DNA of 64,000 nucleotides from NCBI RefSeq assembly GCF_963576615.1, contig NC_088711.1, forward strand, positions 40,172,621 to 40,236,620, read 5' to 3'. The position numbers and the translations under genes were made by a program. The notes under the pieces are model-generated. The model had not been told where the DNA came from. It searched no databases and saw nothing but the letters and a program-made list of their open reading frames with translations. This document shows, one piece after another, positions 1 to 11,924 of this stretch; the stretch's first letter is position 1, and every line of letters begins with the position of its first letter. This DNA is from Watersipora subatra (Eukaryota > Bryozoa > Gymnolaemata > Cheilostomatida > Watersiporidae).

Positions 1-191
1 AATTTGCCTTTAGACATAACATTTGTATTTCCTTTTATATATAAAAAATAAGTGAATTCCATGTATATTATTGTGTGTTTAGTATATGAAAACCACACAT
101 TGTTATAATGATGATTTATCAAAAAGCGGTATACTTTTTTGGTCATATTCATTGTATGGTTATTGCTAATAAGAATTATATTTATCTAGAC

Positions 192-599
192 TCACGTATC
201 ATCAAGGTCCCTGTTGTCAAAGTCATCAGGTCCTGGATCATGATGCATAATTGATGACGAAGAATTTGACCCGCTATAAACAAAATGATAAATTATCATA
301 CTGTATGCTGTGCTATCAAAACATGTATTAATAATTATGAAGGAGGGGTGCTTAATAACTTTATTAAAGTGAAAGTAAACACATAATTTTAACAATGTTT
401 TATATAATTGGTAATGGATGATACTATGTTAATTAAACGAGAAAACTAAATTTTAGCAGATATTTCCACTAGTTTAGCAAGTTCATAGTTGAAAACATAT
501 TTTGGTGCATTTACCTCGGGACATCACTGGTTCGCAATTCAGCCATTTCCGGTAACTTTTTCCTTAGTGCGATAACATCCAACACATTTGAATTTTTTT
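192..599 (-). CDS. 3'-terminal exons of an unknown minus-strand gene
   Basis: Two minus-strand segments fit together as the end of a gene. The upstream exon ends at 515 with the donor GAG|gtaaat and can be read back to about 599 (…ALRKKLPEMAELRTSDVP). The last exon runs from 273 (acceptor tttatag) to the TGA at 192-194 and ends in an acidic tail, GPDDFDNRDLDDT. The two leftover bases AG plus the C at 273 make a Ser codon, so the reading phase agrees across the 241-bp intron. The 5' border of the upstream exon was not found, and the open frame continues antisense to the THAP exon. I recognise no domain. The charged C-terminus suggests a soluble protein, but its function is unknown. Phase agreement is the main support, and it could be chance for pieces this short. 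Confidence 0.35.
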
Positions 600-624
600 G
601 TCTAGCCACAATCAGTTAGTTACA

Positions 625-2571
625 ATGGGTAGATGTCTCTTTGGTACTTGCGAATCTGACACTAGAAGTCGTGGCATAACTTCTTTTAGAGTGCCTGTGT
701 CTCAGTCATCAAATTTAACAAAATTGTGGCTGTCTAAGGCCAAGCGTGCCTATTTAACTTTTCGCAGACTACCTGCTAGTGCGGTCGTGTGCATTAGGCA
801 CTTCCATGAGAGCCAGCTTTATTCTGAAAATTTTTGGACAACCTCAAGATTAAGGGTGAAAAAGGGAGAAGTTCCATTCCCTAATGGTGTTGTACCATAC
901 AGCAAGAGGGCATCATTGAACAGGAAAACCTCAACTGTAAGTAATTTATAAATAACTTTAAATAAATAACCAATATAGTAGTTGTATAATATAAATTAAT
1001 AAATATGATAATTAAAAATATTTAGTACTGTACATGAGTACAAAGCAATGATTTAATATGACTGGGTGACAATGAGACTCAGGCTGAGTTTCATACGTTT
1101 GCTTTTAAATTTTTTGTTCGGTCTGGATTGTCAGAAATGCCCAAATTGTTCATAAAATACATGACTAATATAATCATAAAATTTGGATTGCATTACTATT
1201 TTTATATTCATTCTATTATTACTAATATAGGCTTTACAGATCGCTTGAAGTGATTAGCCTATACTTACAATCAGGTATAACTTTTAAACTATGTGTAGTG
1301 TTAGTGTGTGTAGGTGATGGTGGTAGATAGCGGTTATGGTGATAGTGTTTGTGGTGGTAGTGGTGACACTGTAGGTAATGGTTTAGAAGCAATTCAAATG
1401 CATTAACTTTAGTCTTATTTATTTGTAATTTTTTGATAGGATGTATGGCATTGGACCAAGAATCTGGCCAAAAATCTGACTAGATCAGATCTGAAAGATC
1501 AAAAAGAGTTGCTCCCTTGGATAAAGGAAATAAAGAACCATGTGTGGTATTCTGCGGTTGAATATAAAGGTGATGCTGAGCTATTGGTTGAGATGGTACT
1601 TAGCATAAGATACCATGTCGCTAATATTCATAGGAGCTTCCCAGGACATGACAAGTTCATCCACTCCTCTCATGAACCAATTGATCCGTGAGTGATAAAA
1701 AAATATATTATTTGCGCTCAATTTTGGCATGAAAGCTGTATGTTGAATCTAATAATATATTCAGAAATAACAAAGCACAGGCAAATGTGTAATATAATAT
1801 TTTATATATCACTTACAATACCTTTGGTTTGTGATATAAGAAGATGTAGTCATTTATTGCGTAATACTAAACAGCGATTGTACAAAAGGTAAATATTCTG
1901 CAGCTGGTTGACATTTGAATAAACAGAAACTTTGCAGATTTATAATATATTGAAAAATAACAATGAGTAATTTGATATGTTCACAGAGAAATGGAAAGAA
2001 ACGTGAAATGGTTAATTCCAGGAAGTGCATGGCACAAAGTGCTTTGTGATGCGTTAGGGCAAGCGAGACAGCTAAACACATTGCGTCTGTTGAACCATGG
2101 TCAACACACTGGTGCTTTTGAAAACCTCCACAGCCTCATATCAAGTTATGCACCAAAGTGAATAGACTTTGATCCCCCAGGATATTTTACGAGAATCAAA
2201 CTAGTAGTGACAGATCACAACAGGAATGTGGGAAGAGAAGTTCTGACTGGTAAGCTGAACAATCTACAACAAAACTATATATGGATTACACTACTCTTCA
2301 GCAGGGATACCACTTTTACAGCTTAAACAGCATTAAAGATAAATTTATGCAGAACTTGTATTAACACGATTGATAACTGGCATTAAATTGTAATTATTAG
2401 AAATTATTTATTAAAGATAGTGATGGGGAACTGAAGATGACAGTATATTACTCTAAAGAAGCTAAAGGCTGTCGCACAAGAAATGTATATGCTGGAAAGT
2501 CGTTTGAATTTCGAAGAGAGCTTTTAAAGATTATCTGTAAGAAATCTATGGGATCAACTCCAAATTATTGA
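625..2571 (+). pseudogene. THAP-domain protein / THAP transposase relict, 4 exons
   Basis: Exons at 625-936, 1440-1687, 1987-2249 and 2417-2571 join in phase (0, 2, 1) with good GT..AG borders. Exon 1 starts at ATG 625 and encodes a full THAP zinc finger, a DNA-binding fold: C4, C9, W35, C56 and H59-F60, then a VPFPN motif in place of the usual AVPTIF. Exon 2 begins DVWHWTKNLAKNL, the D-W-H motif found next to a Leu/Lys-rich helix in many uncharacterised animal THAP/DDE transposase-like proteins. The several hundred residues normally lying between THAP and D-W-H are absent. An in-frame TGA at 2159-2161 interrupts the frame in exon 3 within APK*IDFDPPGYF; it fits a CGA to TGA change. The frame beyond it stays open to the TGA at 2569-2571. 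It is probably a decayed transposase-derived gene, although a short protein that ends at the first stop is possible. Confidence 0.6.
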
Positions 2572-5002
2572 AATGATTGAAATGTAATTATTTATCAAAC
2601 CATACATTATGGTTGTATTATTTTGTTAAAATCACTTATTCACTGTACAAGACATGAACATCAGCTAAGTAAAGATGCTGTCAGATTCAGTTAAAATATT
2701 TCTAAAAACTATATTTTTTTCAACTCTCAACTGAACTTACATTATTTCCTTCATCCATAATAAAAAGCTCCACTTTATCTGCATCATTCTGATCATCATC
2801 TTCTGATTCTACATTTTTGAAGCCTACATAACTCCCATTTGGATAAGGTAACATTATGTAGGAAACAACGCATGAAAGACTAACTTTTTGGTTTTTCTTC
2901 CAAGGTACCCGTAGACAAGAAAGGAGTAGTTGTGTTAGCAGTGAGTCTTTTAGCCTTCGTATTATGAACGTAATAAAAGAACGATAAAAATAAATTATAG
3001 TTGAAATTTTTTAGCGAAACTTATTAGCAATAATGATCATAGAACGCGTTCCATATGTGCACTTGTTTCCGGGTTGTTACAATTGCGGGGGACATGTGGT
3101 CTCCACCACATTAGATAATAAAGAGTCAAGTCAAACGCTACATTTCGCGTGATTGGATGATTGATTGAGAATCAGTGTTACCAGTGGCGAGCCTGTTTCA
3201 CACTCATTTTCACAATGGCGTTATCTATCTGATTTTTGCAAAATATGCATTTGGAGAAAGACTCTGTACTCAGTTATATGTGAATGCATGGGCATTTTTT
3301 GTTTTTAAAATATTATTCTGAGTATTTATCTATTGTAAGAAATAATTTATATTTTGCTAAACGTAGTAAATTACACAAAACAAATAGAGTAAAAGTTGGC
3401 CTTCATCAGTAAAATGTGTTTACTTTCCCTTTAACAAATTTCTATCTATAAGTTGAAAATCAATGTGCAATTTGTGCCGCAGGTCCTATGTCCTATGTCA
3501 TAAAAGAAACGTATACTCTAAACTTCTACTCCAAAATCTATAGCGCTGATCTGCCCTTAATCTATTATAATAGTGCCATGCCTGATTCAAAGTCATCTCA
3601 AGATTTACATTTTCACTTATTAGAGCAAAAACCAATGCACAACTACCCTTAACACTTTCTCTATATTTATCTTTTGCATGAACTATAAGCATGTGTCAGG
3701 TTTTTGTTGAATGAAAACAATAGAGTTAAAATATACAAAGTTTTAATTGCATATTTAAACTGCTTGCAAATTCTGAATAAAAATAATACACACTATAGAA
3801 TTACCCAGTTTTGGTGATCTTCAGTACAGCAGCCTTAAATAAAATATAACATATATATGTTTTATTGTTTGGCTGTAATTTTAACTGAGTATATCTCAAA
3901 ACCATGTGAGCTGTCATTGATATACATTATTTTTACAGTGTTTATGTCCACGGAAATCAGCAAATGAAGTCTCAAAGATTTTCTGCTTAAGGCTGCGGTC
4001 ATGACTACCTTACAGCCTCAAAACCGCGCCCACATGTATGGGGTGTTTTAATTTACAATTTATACATATTACAAAATATATTTGTATTTATATTCTAGTA
4101 ACATAATCTTGTACTGTGAAGTTAAATGACACATATAATATTTAGGGTTGCGCCCATTACAAAAACGGTACATTGATAAGTCCTTATAGATGACAAGATG
4201 TAAAATGTGTTGCAATAAATCATTGTCAAGATATATATGTAGTTGCATTAGCAGTGCAGTAGTGGGCATACCATGATTATACAGTGTATATGCATTGTGT
4301 ACTTTTACCACTGTAGCATACATAGAATACAACTACTTGTATTTCCTATTGTACAGTAAGTAGTATTGCTGCAAGGGAGAATCACCTACTGCTCTAGATG
4401 AAACGAGAGTGTTGCTAGTACACATTGACTCTGCACAATTTTAATGAGCCACAACTCTGATAATAGTATCAACCTGAGTAGAACACAGAAGTATATAGAC
4501 AACCATGTAAACATCGTTTCATATAAAGCCTCACTTTTGGTGGCGGCGCACATTCAAAAAATGTGCATACACTTGCATTGAGCTGAATTTTTCTAATACA
4601 TTTGCTGTACTTTTTAAAGCTTAGAATCAGTGCTAAAATAAATAATGACTGGAAATAAATAATGACTTATATATTGGTCTAAACTAACAAAGAAGTTTAA
4701 ATTCTAATAACTATTAGAAAATTAATCATTACTCGAAAAACGGATTTTACCACTTACTTGATATACGATTTTGGAATTTCTTTTAACATTTAGGAAACAA
4801 AAACTTCTAATATAGGGGAATTACCAACAAAGTGAAGAATGGAAAAGTAGAATTGTTGTAGATAAGTAACCCTAGCTACTTTTGGAAGTGGGTTTTTGGA
4901 TGGTGAAAGATAGTGTCTCGGTAATATGTTATCAATTGGAGGCGTGGCATTTCCGCCGCCACAGCTAATTAGCTATGACGTCATTGCCTAAACCTTTATA
5001 AT
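2572..5002. other. Gene-free AT-rich stretch
   Basis: I could support no coding exon on either strand here. A possible AATAAA for the THAP gene lies near 2759. CpG-bearing stretches near 3040-3130 and 4930-4980 are less AT-rich than their surroundings. Short inverted pieces around 3826 (CAGCAGCCTTAA) and 3988 (TTAAGGCTGCGG) hint at a small MITE, but no clean ends were found. Confidence 0.4.
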
Positions 5003-5829
5003 CTTAAAAGTTGACTTGCAACAAAATTCACATTACAGTGATTTGGTATCAAAAAATTAACTATGTCTTACTCTGTTGTGTTGTAGGTGCAAAATATGTG
5101 GAAATGTGATTACAAGCTTTTAAAAGCTCAAAAACGAACAGTTAATCGTAGCCATCACAAAACCGCCGTAGATAAGAATCTATTTCCAAAACGACTCAAA
5201 TGGGACGTAGTTGTACGAAATGGCTTCTGTTCACACTTTCACGCAACCTCAGTCATCAAAATATCTTCACAAATATACTTCACGCATTCAATAAAACCAT
5301 GTCTATTGTTCTTATGGGTCTATTTTATCATCATTGTAATGCTGTTACTTTCAGCACTGATATATTGTAACATACCGTAAAGATTTGTTTAATTTTTTAA
5401 CCTTAGCTCGAAGGAGTACATATCATTGTCTGATAATCATGGGGAGCCTGTTGGTCACCTGTGATAATCAAAAAGCGCTGCAGAAATTATTTGCGAAGTA
5501 TTGGGTCACATGATCAGATTACAACTAGACGATTAGACCAAGTCGAAACAAAACTGTAAAGTAGCGAGCATCTATATTTGATACAGGGGTCTTCGGTAAA
5601 ACCCGAAGTGTTTGTCGTAAACTAGTGCTATGAGAAGTTTTATATTGAGCCTTTTATTGGCCTTTCAATTCACATGAGAACATCACGTGACAAAACAATA
5701 ACCAAATGTAACGAAAACGTCAAAGAAATAAACTGATTCCAATCTACGGCGACTTTTTGTTTTTGAGCTTTTAAAAGGTTGTAATCACATTTCCACATAT
5801 TTTGCACCTACAATACAGCAGAGTAAGAC

Positions 5830-6062
5830 TGTTGTATTATGGGATTTGTTAGGCTCAGGCTATATTGGTGTCTGAGCTCAAGGCAGTACAGGTGGTCTTG
5901 GTAATTACGGTGAGAGCATAAAGCTGGATAAAGCTAGTGGATAAGTCTAGTAGGTTAGGTAGTGTAAGGCAGTATTGAGAGGATATAAGGAAGTGCAATG
6001 AAAGAAGGAGGCTCTTCTTCATCTTTACATCAATTCATATAAGTGCACATATTTATACAACA
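5830..6062 (+). repeat. 5' LTR
   Basis: 233-bp direct repeat, the partner of 9040-9272. It starts TGTTGTATTATGGG and ends TTTATACAACA. The target duplication AAGAC lies immediately to its left. Confidence 0.9.
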
Positions 6063-9039
6063 TGGCGCAGTTGACAAAGCTCTAAAAAAATTTTGTGTAT
6101 TATCGTTAGCTATAACTTTCTGGTTTCAGTGTAAGTTTAACGTTTGATAAGACCCTTTCATGGGTATGCAGGTGAGATGACATGTAGAGGTATGGTGCAG
6201 ACGAGTTGTGAGGTATTGGAGTGATGAAGTATCGGGGTTGGAGAGGTGTAGATATTTATTAAGAGATCAGAAAAGGTGGGAATTACAAAAATTTATACGA
6301 GAGGGGTAGAATGAATTTGTAGCGGGAAATAAACGTATTGTGTTGAGATGGAGAGCGGTTTTCCAAAGCTGGTGTTCGGAGAGAACGGTGATGGCTCATG
6401 GGAACGGTTTATAGAAGAGATGAACTTGTGTATTGAGAGTGCAGTGGAGAGGAGAGGTTATGTAGTTGATGGTGAGGGCAACAGAGTGGCTATTATGAGA
6501 GGTAGAGCTAAGTTAGTGCCACTATTGAGAGCTATAGGACATAACGGTAGAGAAGTATTGAGGGGTGCAGGGTTTAATGTAGATGGTGCAAGTTCAACTT
6601 ATAAAGAAGCAGTGGATATTTTGCAGGAATAATATGGTAGACAGGAGAGCATGTTTGTGAAGGGTCATAAGTTTTTGACGGCTAGTCAGGCACTTGGTGA
6701 AAGTTATAGAGAGTTCTTGTTACGAGTTGAGAGTTTAAGCAGATATGCTGTGGTAACAAATAATGCTGATAGAGTAAGGTTTGCGCTTATAGTGGCAGTT
6801 AACGGGTTAAGAGATAGATAAGTGAGTAGAAACTTGATGAAGAATGCTAATTTGACCTGGGTGATGTTTAATGAGACATTGAGGGCTCGTGAGATGGCGA
6901 ATCATTCAGACAGGTTTGTGAGAGCAGATAGTAGAGGTAGAAATTTAAAAAGTGAGATTAAAAAAGAGGTAGCAAGGGTATCACAGTGCAACCGTCGTGC
7001 GCAGTACTGAAGTGGTTGTAGGGATAGAAAATACGACTCAGGATGTAGATATTCTCTTAGAAGCAGTCTTAGGAGTGATAAAAAGTATTATGGGGATAGT
7101 AGTGATGAGCGAGATGTTAGTAGGTATTGGGCAAGAAGTGGAAAGTATAACAGGGACAATGGGAAGTATAGAGACATTAGCGGGGAGAGGCATGTCTTTA
7201 GATATAGAGCAAATAGTAGAGAAGGTTGTGAAGATAGAGTATGCTACAATTGCAAACATAGTGGTCATGAGATGTGAAGTTGTCTCTCCATTAAATGTTT
7301 TTCTTGTGGGCAATGAGGACATATATCCTGATATTTTGGGGATAAGGGTAGAGAAGGAAGGTATGGCAGTCAAGATAGCAGTAGGGAAAGGTATTGGGGT
7401 AGAGAAAGTTCTCAAGATTTAAGAGATAAGTGGAATAGACCCCGAGATTACAGTATGAACAGGTATGAGAGATGCAGTTGGTTTGAGAAACAAGAGATGG
7501 ATAGGCATGATGAAAAGTACAGTGAAGGTAGCAGGAGTAGAAGTGCAAAATTTGCTGGGTATAGAGATAAATATGGTGAAGATCAATGAACAAGGCCAGA
7601 GAATTGCGCAGTATTTAGAAGTTAATGGAGTAAATGTGTAGTTTACGTTTGACACTGGGGTGTCAATAGTAACTGAGGCAACAGCCAATAAGTTGAACCT
7701 ACGGTTAAAGAAACCGTTGATAGTGTTAGAAACTGCTGATGGTAGTGAGTTAAAAGTGGTTGGAAGTGTGGTAGTTCATTTGGAAAGTAAACACCGGCGC
7801 ATGGATGAAGTTCATGTGGTGAAAGGATTGAGAAGGAGCTTTTTGGGCATAACTGAGTTGAAGCAGCTAAAATTATTTGCTGTTGTAAATGTGTTATGCA
7901 AAAATAGGTTTGAGCCTGTCAAGGAGTGTAGAAGTATTAAGCCAGTCAAGCCGTTTTCGTCGAGAACCATTATTGCTGGGTCAAGTTATGTTTCAGATGG
8001 TATTAAGTTGCAAAACCTGACAAATAAGTCTGACAGTGAGAGCGAAATTAAGAAAGGTCACACAGGTCAAGAGGAGTGATGAGTAGTGGATGCGCAGTAA
8101 TAGAAAGGCATACCGAAAACCAGCTCAAGGACAGTGGTGGAAAAACTTGTAGTCAAGGGGGACAGCCAAAGGCAGCAGAGAGATGAAAGTGTCTATGGGA
8201 CATAACAGGAAACACAGTCACGCTGACGTAAGTGAAGGTGCTAAGAAAGTAGCCGAACCAGTATCTGTAATGAAAAAGGTTTGCTCTTTTTAGCTGAGGT
8301 GTCCTGCAATAGAACATTAGACAAAGATGATCATGAGAAAAATATAGCAGAGATTGAAAAAGAGGAAAAGGAGGTGCAGAGGAAGTCGAAGGAAAAATTT
8401 GGCTAAGCTAAAAGCCATACGTAAGGCAGCAGTCATGGAGCTGGAAAATGTCCAGGCATTCAGGGTAGCTGTGCAGGAGTTAGCCGAGGTTCAGAGAAGA
8501 ATTGCTGGTAGCAGACCTAAACTGGTGGCAGGTGAAGTCGAGCTAGATAGGTCTGGGCCTATTCCAACTCCCAGCTCTGTGGTACCATCCCCTGTGCAGC
8601 CAATTACGGCCCAGGTAGAGACCTCCTACAGGATGCCTGTCGAGCCCACCTCTTATTGGGGAGAGCGAGATAAATGCGGAAGAGACGGAGATGAGGTTGA
8701 GGAGTCATTACTGACCCAACCAAAAGACTCCGGGCTAGTCAAAGTTGGTGGAAGTAGTATTGGAGATGTTGGTTGAAGTAGTGGCAGTGGTCACAGTGAA
8801 AGTATTGGTAGCAGCGGAGGTCAGGGCGATAACAAAGCAAGTACAGACGGGCAATGGAGCTGGCAGTAATGAGGAGAGTATTGTTGACGGTGGCACATAG
8901 TCAGACAAGCCAGAGGCATAGCCTATGGAGACTGCCCTAACGGAGTCAGGTAACGAGCAACAGAAGTAAGGTAAGTTACTACGTCTGCTTGTTGGTAGTG
9001 ATAGGGTGGCCCAAAACAAAAAGAAAAAATTAAAGGGCA

Positions 9040-9272
9040 TGTTGTATTATGGGATTTGTTAGGCTCAGGCTATATTGGTGTCTGAGCTCAAGGCAGTACA
9101 GGTGGTTTTAGTAATTACGATGAACGCATAAAGCTGGATAAAGCTAGTGGGTAAAGTTAGTAGATTAGGTAGTATAAGGCAGTATGGGGAGGATATAAGG
9201 AAGTGTGATGAAAGACGGAGGCTCTTCTTCATCTTCACATCAATTCATGTAAGTGCACATATTTATACAACA
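9040..9272 (+). repeat. 3' LTR
   Basis: 233-bp direct repeat with the same ends as the 5' LTR and about 93% identity by eye. The AAGAC duplication follows at 9273-9277. Confidence 0.9.
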
Positions 9273-9340
9273 AAGACGTGGTGAATCTTTTGATATCAAA
9301 TAACTGTAATGTGAATTTTGTAGCAAGTCAACCTTTAAAC

Positions 9341-10259
9341 CCAGGAATCAACTATCAAAATCAGAAGAACGGCAGTACCGTAACTGCAAACGGCTAATTT
9401 GTACTTAGAGTTATGCTCTCTTAAATAAATAACATTTTCGCGAAAGTGTTCAAATACTTCGACCGAATAGTCTATGAATTCGACAAATAGTCTTCAATTT
9501 CGACTAATAGTCTACGAATTCGACAAATAGCCTGTCGGCAACAACGGTTTCGACCATTAGTTTTTTTACTAAATCTTTATTTACCTGCTGACAGATACGC
9601 CGAATTTTTCACGACGTGAAGCAAAAACATTTTTGTATTTTTACTCACTTTGTAAGAGTGGAAGTGCACCGAATTATTAATTGCTGGCCTAAAAAGATGC
9701 TAAAAGTGGTAAGCTACCATTGACCTCAATTTCTGCTGCCTATTGGCACAATAATAATGTGTGGCAATCAGACTATCGGTAAAGGAACACGTGCACAACT
9801 AAAGATGGAAACATAGTGAACGGCGAGTGAAACGAATACTTTTCGCCGTCGTGACGACATTCCAATTTATAAATTCAGCATTATTATGTCTGACGTTACT
9901 ATTGGATAAAAATGTAAATAACAAATTGTGATTGACTAACCATTGTTAGCCTTACAAAACACACCCCTAGAAACGACAACATCGTCGCTATACAGACTGC
10001 GCGTAGTCCCCAACAACGACAAACACGTTATAGTACCAATGTAAAAGGGCAAAGGCACTAATACTCTGTTGACTTTAATTTCTCTACTTGTGATATAGCT
10101 GCCATCTAATTTTCTAGATAAACAATGGTTATAGTATGTGCGCCTTAAACATTTTTACATGTTCAACTGTCAGTTTAACTGTTCACTAAAGACGAGATTC
10201 TAATGAAAATAGACTTGGGTTTACATAATGGTATTGTTTGTCTTCAGACATCAGCTACT
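9341..10259. other. Gene-free stretch with an internal short repeat
   Basis: I see no exon here. Around 9440-9545 a degenerate motif of the type TTCGAC.AATAGTCTA.GAA recurs about five times at roughly 20-bp spacing, which looks like a small decayed minisatellite. The rest is unremarkable. Confidence 0.4.
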
Positions 10260-11010
10260 ATTGAGAAGCATTTTATCTATATATAAATCTCACTGCTTGT
10301 TTGGCGTTTGGTTATCTGTTGTCTTTGTATTCAGTCACAGCTGATTAAAAGTTATCAATAAAAATCTGGATAGCACAGGAATTGAACTGCGTATTCAAAT
10401 TGCAAATCTACAAACAACCGCACCTAGCCACTAAGCTAAGCCGTTCTTATCATCCTCAAATGTATCTATCCTTATTACAGTTGCACACAATAAATAGGTA
10501 CTTTTATTATTATTTAAAGTTAGATTTTGTGGTTGTTTTTTTTTACAGTTTTTTTGAACGCCATTTTAAAATCCATTGCTTATTTTTTAATTTGTAATTT
10601 TCAAATGTGCCATTTTAACTCCAAATGTGCTGTTACACTTCTCTTTTTTGGTTTTTCGTAAGGTCAATAGCCAAATCTGTAAAAGCTAAATACTTTTCTC
10701 GTAAAATGTTGTATTATCTAGAGTAGGATTTGCCTCTACATTCTCTCTCCTTTACAAAGTACCCTCGTGCACTTCACTACTAAATGTTTGTACCTGTATG
10801 AAAGGTAGTGGTATCGTTTATTAAAACTTTGAATACATATTTAAATATCTAACTATTACTTGCTAATTATTTCCCATTTAAACATCTTTACAGCTATTTA
10901 ATTTTTACTCTTAATTTATTTGAACTGCGCAAAACACTTTTCTCTTTAATTGAAGTTTCAAAGTTAGAATGGTAAATGTTGTAAGTGATAATTAAAAATA
11001 ACTTTTCTGT
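10260..11010 (-). repeat. tRNA-headed repeat family, minus-oriented copies
   Basis: Read on the minus strand, 10440-10310 resembles a tRNA head: a box A-like GGCTTAGCTTAGTGGCTAGG and a box B-like CAGTTCAATTCC. The stretch 10620-11010 matches 43560-44150 in blocks such as TTTTCGTAAGG, CTATTACTTGCTAATTATTTC and GTTAGAATGG.AAATGTTG. Together they belong to a dispersed family also seen at 21.6, 39.1, 40.3, 43.4 and 56.5-57.3 kb. The tRNA-like head suggests a SINE or a composite element. No tRNA function is implied. Confidence 0.55.
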
Positions 11011-11924
11011 GCAAAAAACTTTTTTTTTTGGCAACGCTAGTCTCATAATAAGGCTCATGACCGGTCAATAGATAATGAATGCATCACTTCAGAGAATGAA
11101 AGTGAGCTACGAAGGCTAAAGCTTTCACTCTTCAACAAAACGCACCAGCCTAACAGTATACTAGCCTAGTCTTAGTCATTGTCTTTTTAAAGGGTCAACA
11201 GTACATTTTGTTACTTGCAATGTTTGCTAACGTAAATTGCAGAAAATCCCTGTCAACTATCTGTCAATAGATATAGAGGAATGAAAGGTGGAGAAATATT
11301 TACAAGCATGCGCTAGGATTTTGATAAAAACCTGAGTTATTCAGCCTCCTGTTAGGATATTGTTTCTGTTTGTTACGCTTATAGATTTTTACCAACATCA
11401 CATTAATAGTTAACCAGTTTGTATCAGATAATCTCTGAGATAAATAGAGCATAAATTGATTAGCTTTTGAGCACCGATGTTGATCAGTGCTTGTTCACTA
11501 CAACGCCTCATCTTATGTACTCACCATGCAACTAAATCTAACTCTTAGAACTGTCAGAGATCTGCTATTAATTTGGCTGTGCACAAATTAAGTGTGATTA
11601 CATTGATCTCTTTAGCAGCAGGATCATATAAGATACATACTAGTGATATTAAAAATGTACCAGACTTTGAGCAATTTATAATATAAGTAATAGATTATTA
11701 CTAACGTAAAGGAAACTGCCATGTTCCCTTTACTACTCAACAAGACTTAAAATTGCTGACTTCAAGGCAATGAAAGATATATACTGTATATTTGATAATA
11801 TATATATCTAAGCAATTCAAAATGTGCTCATGCAATGAACAGCATGCAAGAGACCGCCAGAGATCTATGTTTATCGGCACTTCAGGCGATCATTTTATAT
11901 CATTTTGTCTTTGATAAGTTTTAG
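11011..11924. other. Gene-free stretch
   Basis: I see no supported exon, repeat end or RNA gene in this AT-rich stretch. Confidence 0.35.

Larger units (their letters stand above)
5830..9272 (+). mobile_element. LTR retrotransposon fossil, gag-protease only
   Basis: Two 233-bp direct repeats, 5830-6062 and 9040-9272, both begin TGTTG and end CAACA. The whole is flanked by a 5-bp target duplication, AAGAC (5825-5829 and 9273-9277). The LTRs differ at roughly 15 positions (about 6-7%), so this is not a recent insertion. A possible primer-binding site (TGGCGCAGTTGAC) follows the 5' LTR, and a purine-rich tract precedes the 3' LTR. The interior holds a gag-like region (about 6348-7290, with a CCHC-knuckle-like patch near its end), an aspartic-protease-like patch near 7640-7880 (FTFDTG), and a Lys/Glu-rich region at 8354-8776. 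No reverse transcriptase or integrase was found, so it would depend on a partner element. It is broken, with several breaks. The family is uncertain; a Gypsy-like origin is inference. Confidence 0.85.
5003..9340. mobile_element. Long-terminal-inverted-repeat DNA element (copy 1), split by an LTR element
   Basis: The element consists of 5003-5829 plus 9278-9340. Its outer arms (5003-5067 inverted, 9278-9340) share TTGACTTGC…ACAAAATTCACATTAC. The next block in, CTTACTCTGTTGTGTTGTA followed by GTGCAAAATATGTGGAAATG, recurs inverted at about 5765-5827. Total arm length is about 200 bp. No transposase is visible, so it is non-autonomous. The open frame at 5087-5380 lies inside the arm and centre and is not a gene. 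A second copy lies at 51036-51858 with the centre in the opposite orientation. The LTR element at 5830-9272 inserted in its right arm, so this element is the older of the two. The superfamily is not determined. Confidence 0.75.

Noticed and set aside
2159-2161. TGA in the THAP gene as a selenocysteine or read-through codon
   Set aside because: The family is not known to use selenocysteine, and a CGA to TGA change in a decaying transposase-like gene is simpler.
5087-5380. A 97-codon plus-strand protein
   Set aside because: It lies within the inverted arm and centre of the long-inverted-repeat element, whose other copy does not conserve the frame.
7038-7688. Long minus-strand open frames opposite the gag-like region
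   Set aside because: They are shadows of purine-rich plus-strand sequence inside the LTR element, with no motif of their own.
8735-9040. Minus-strand Ser/Thr-rich open frame
   Set aside because: It is antisense to the LTR element interior and lacks domain or splice support.
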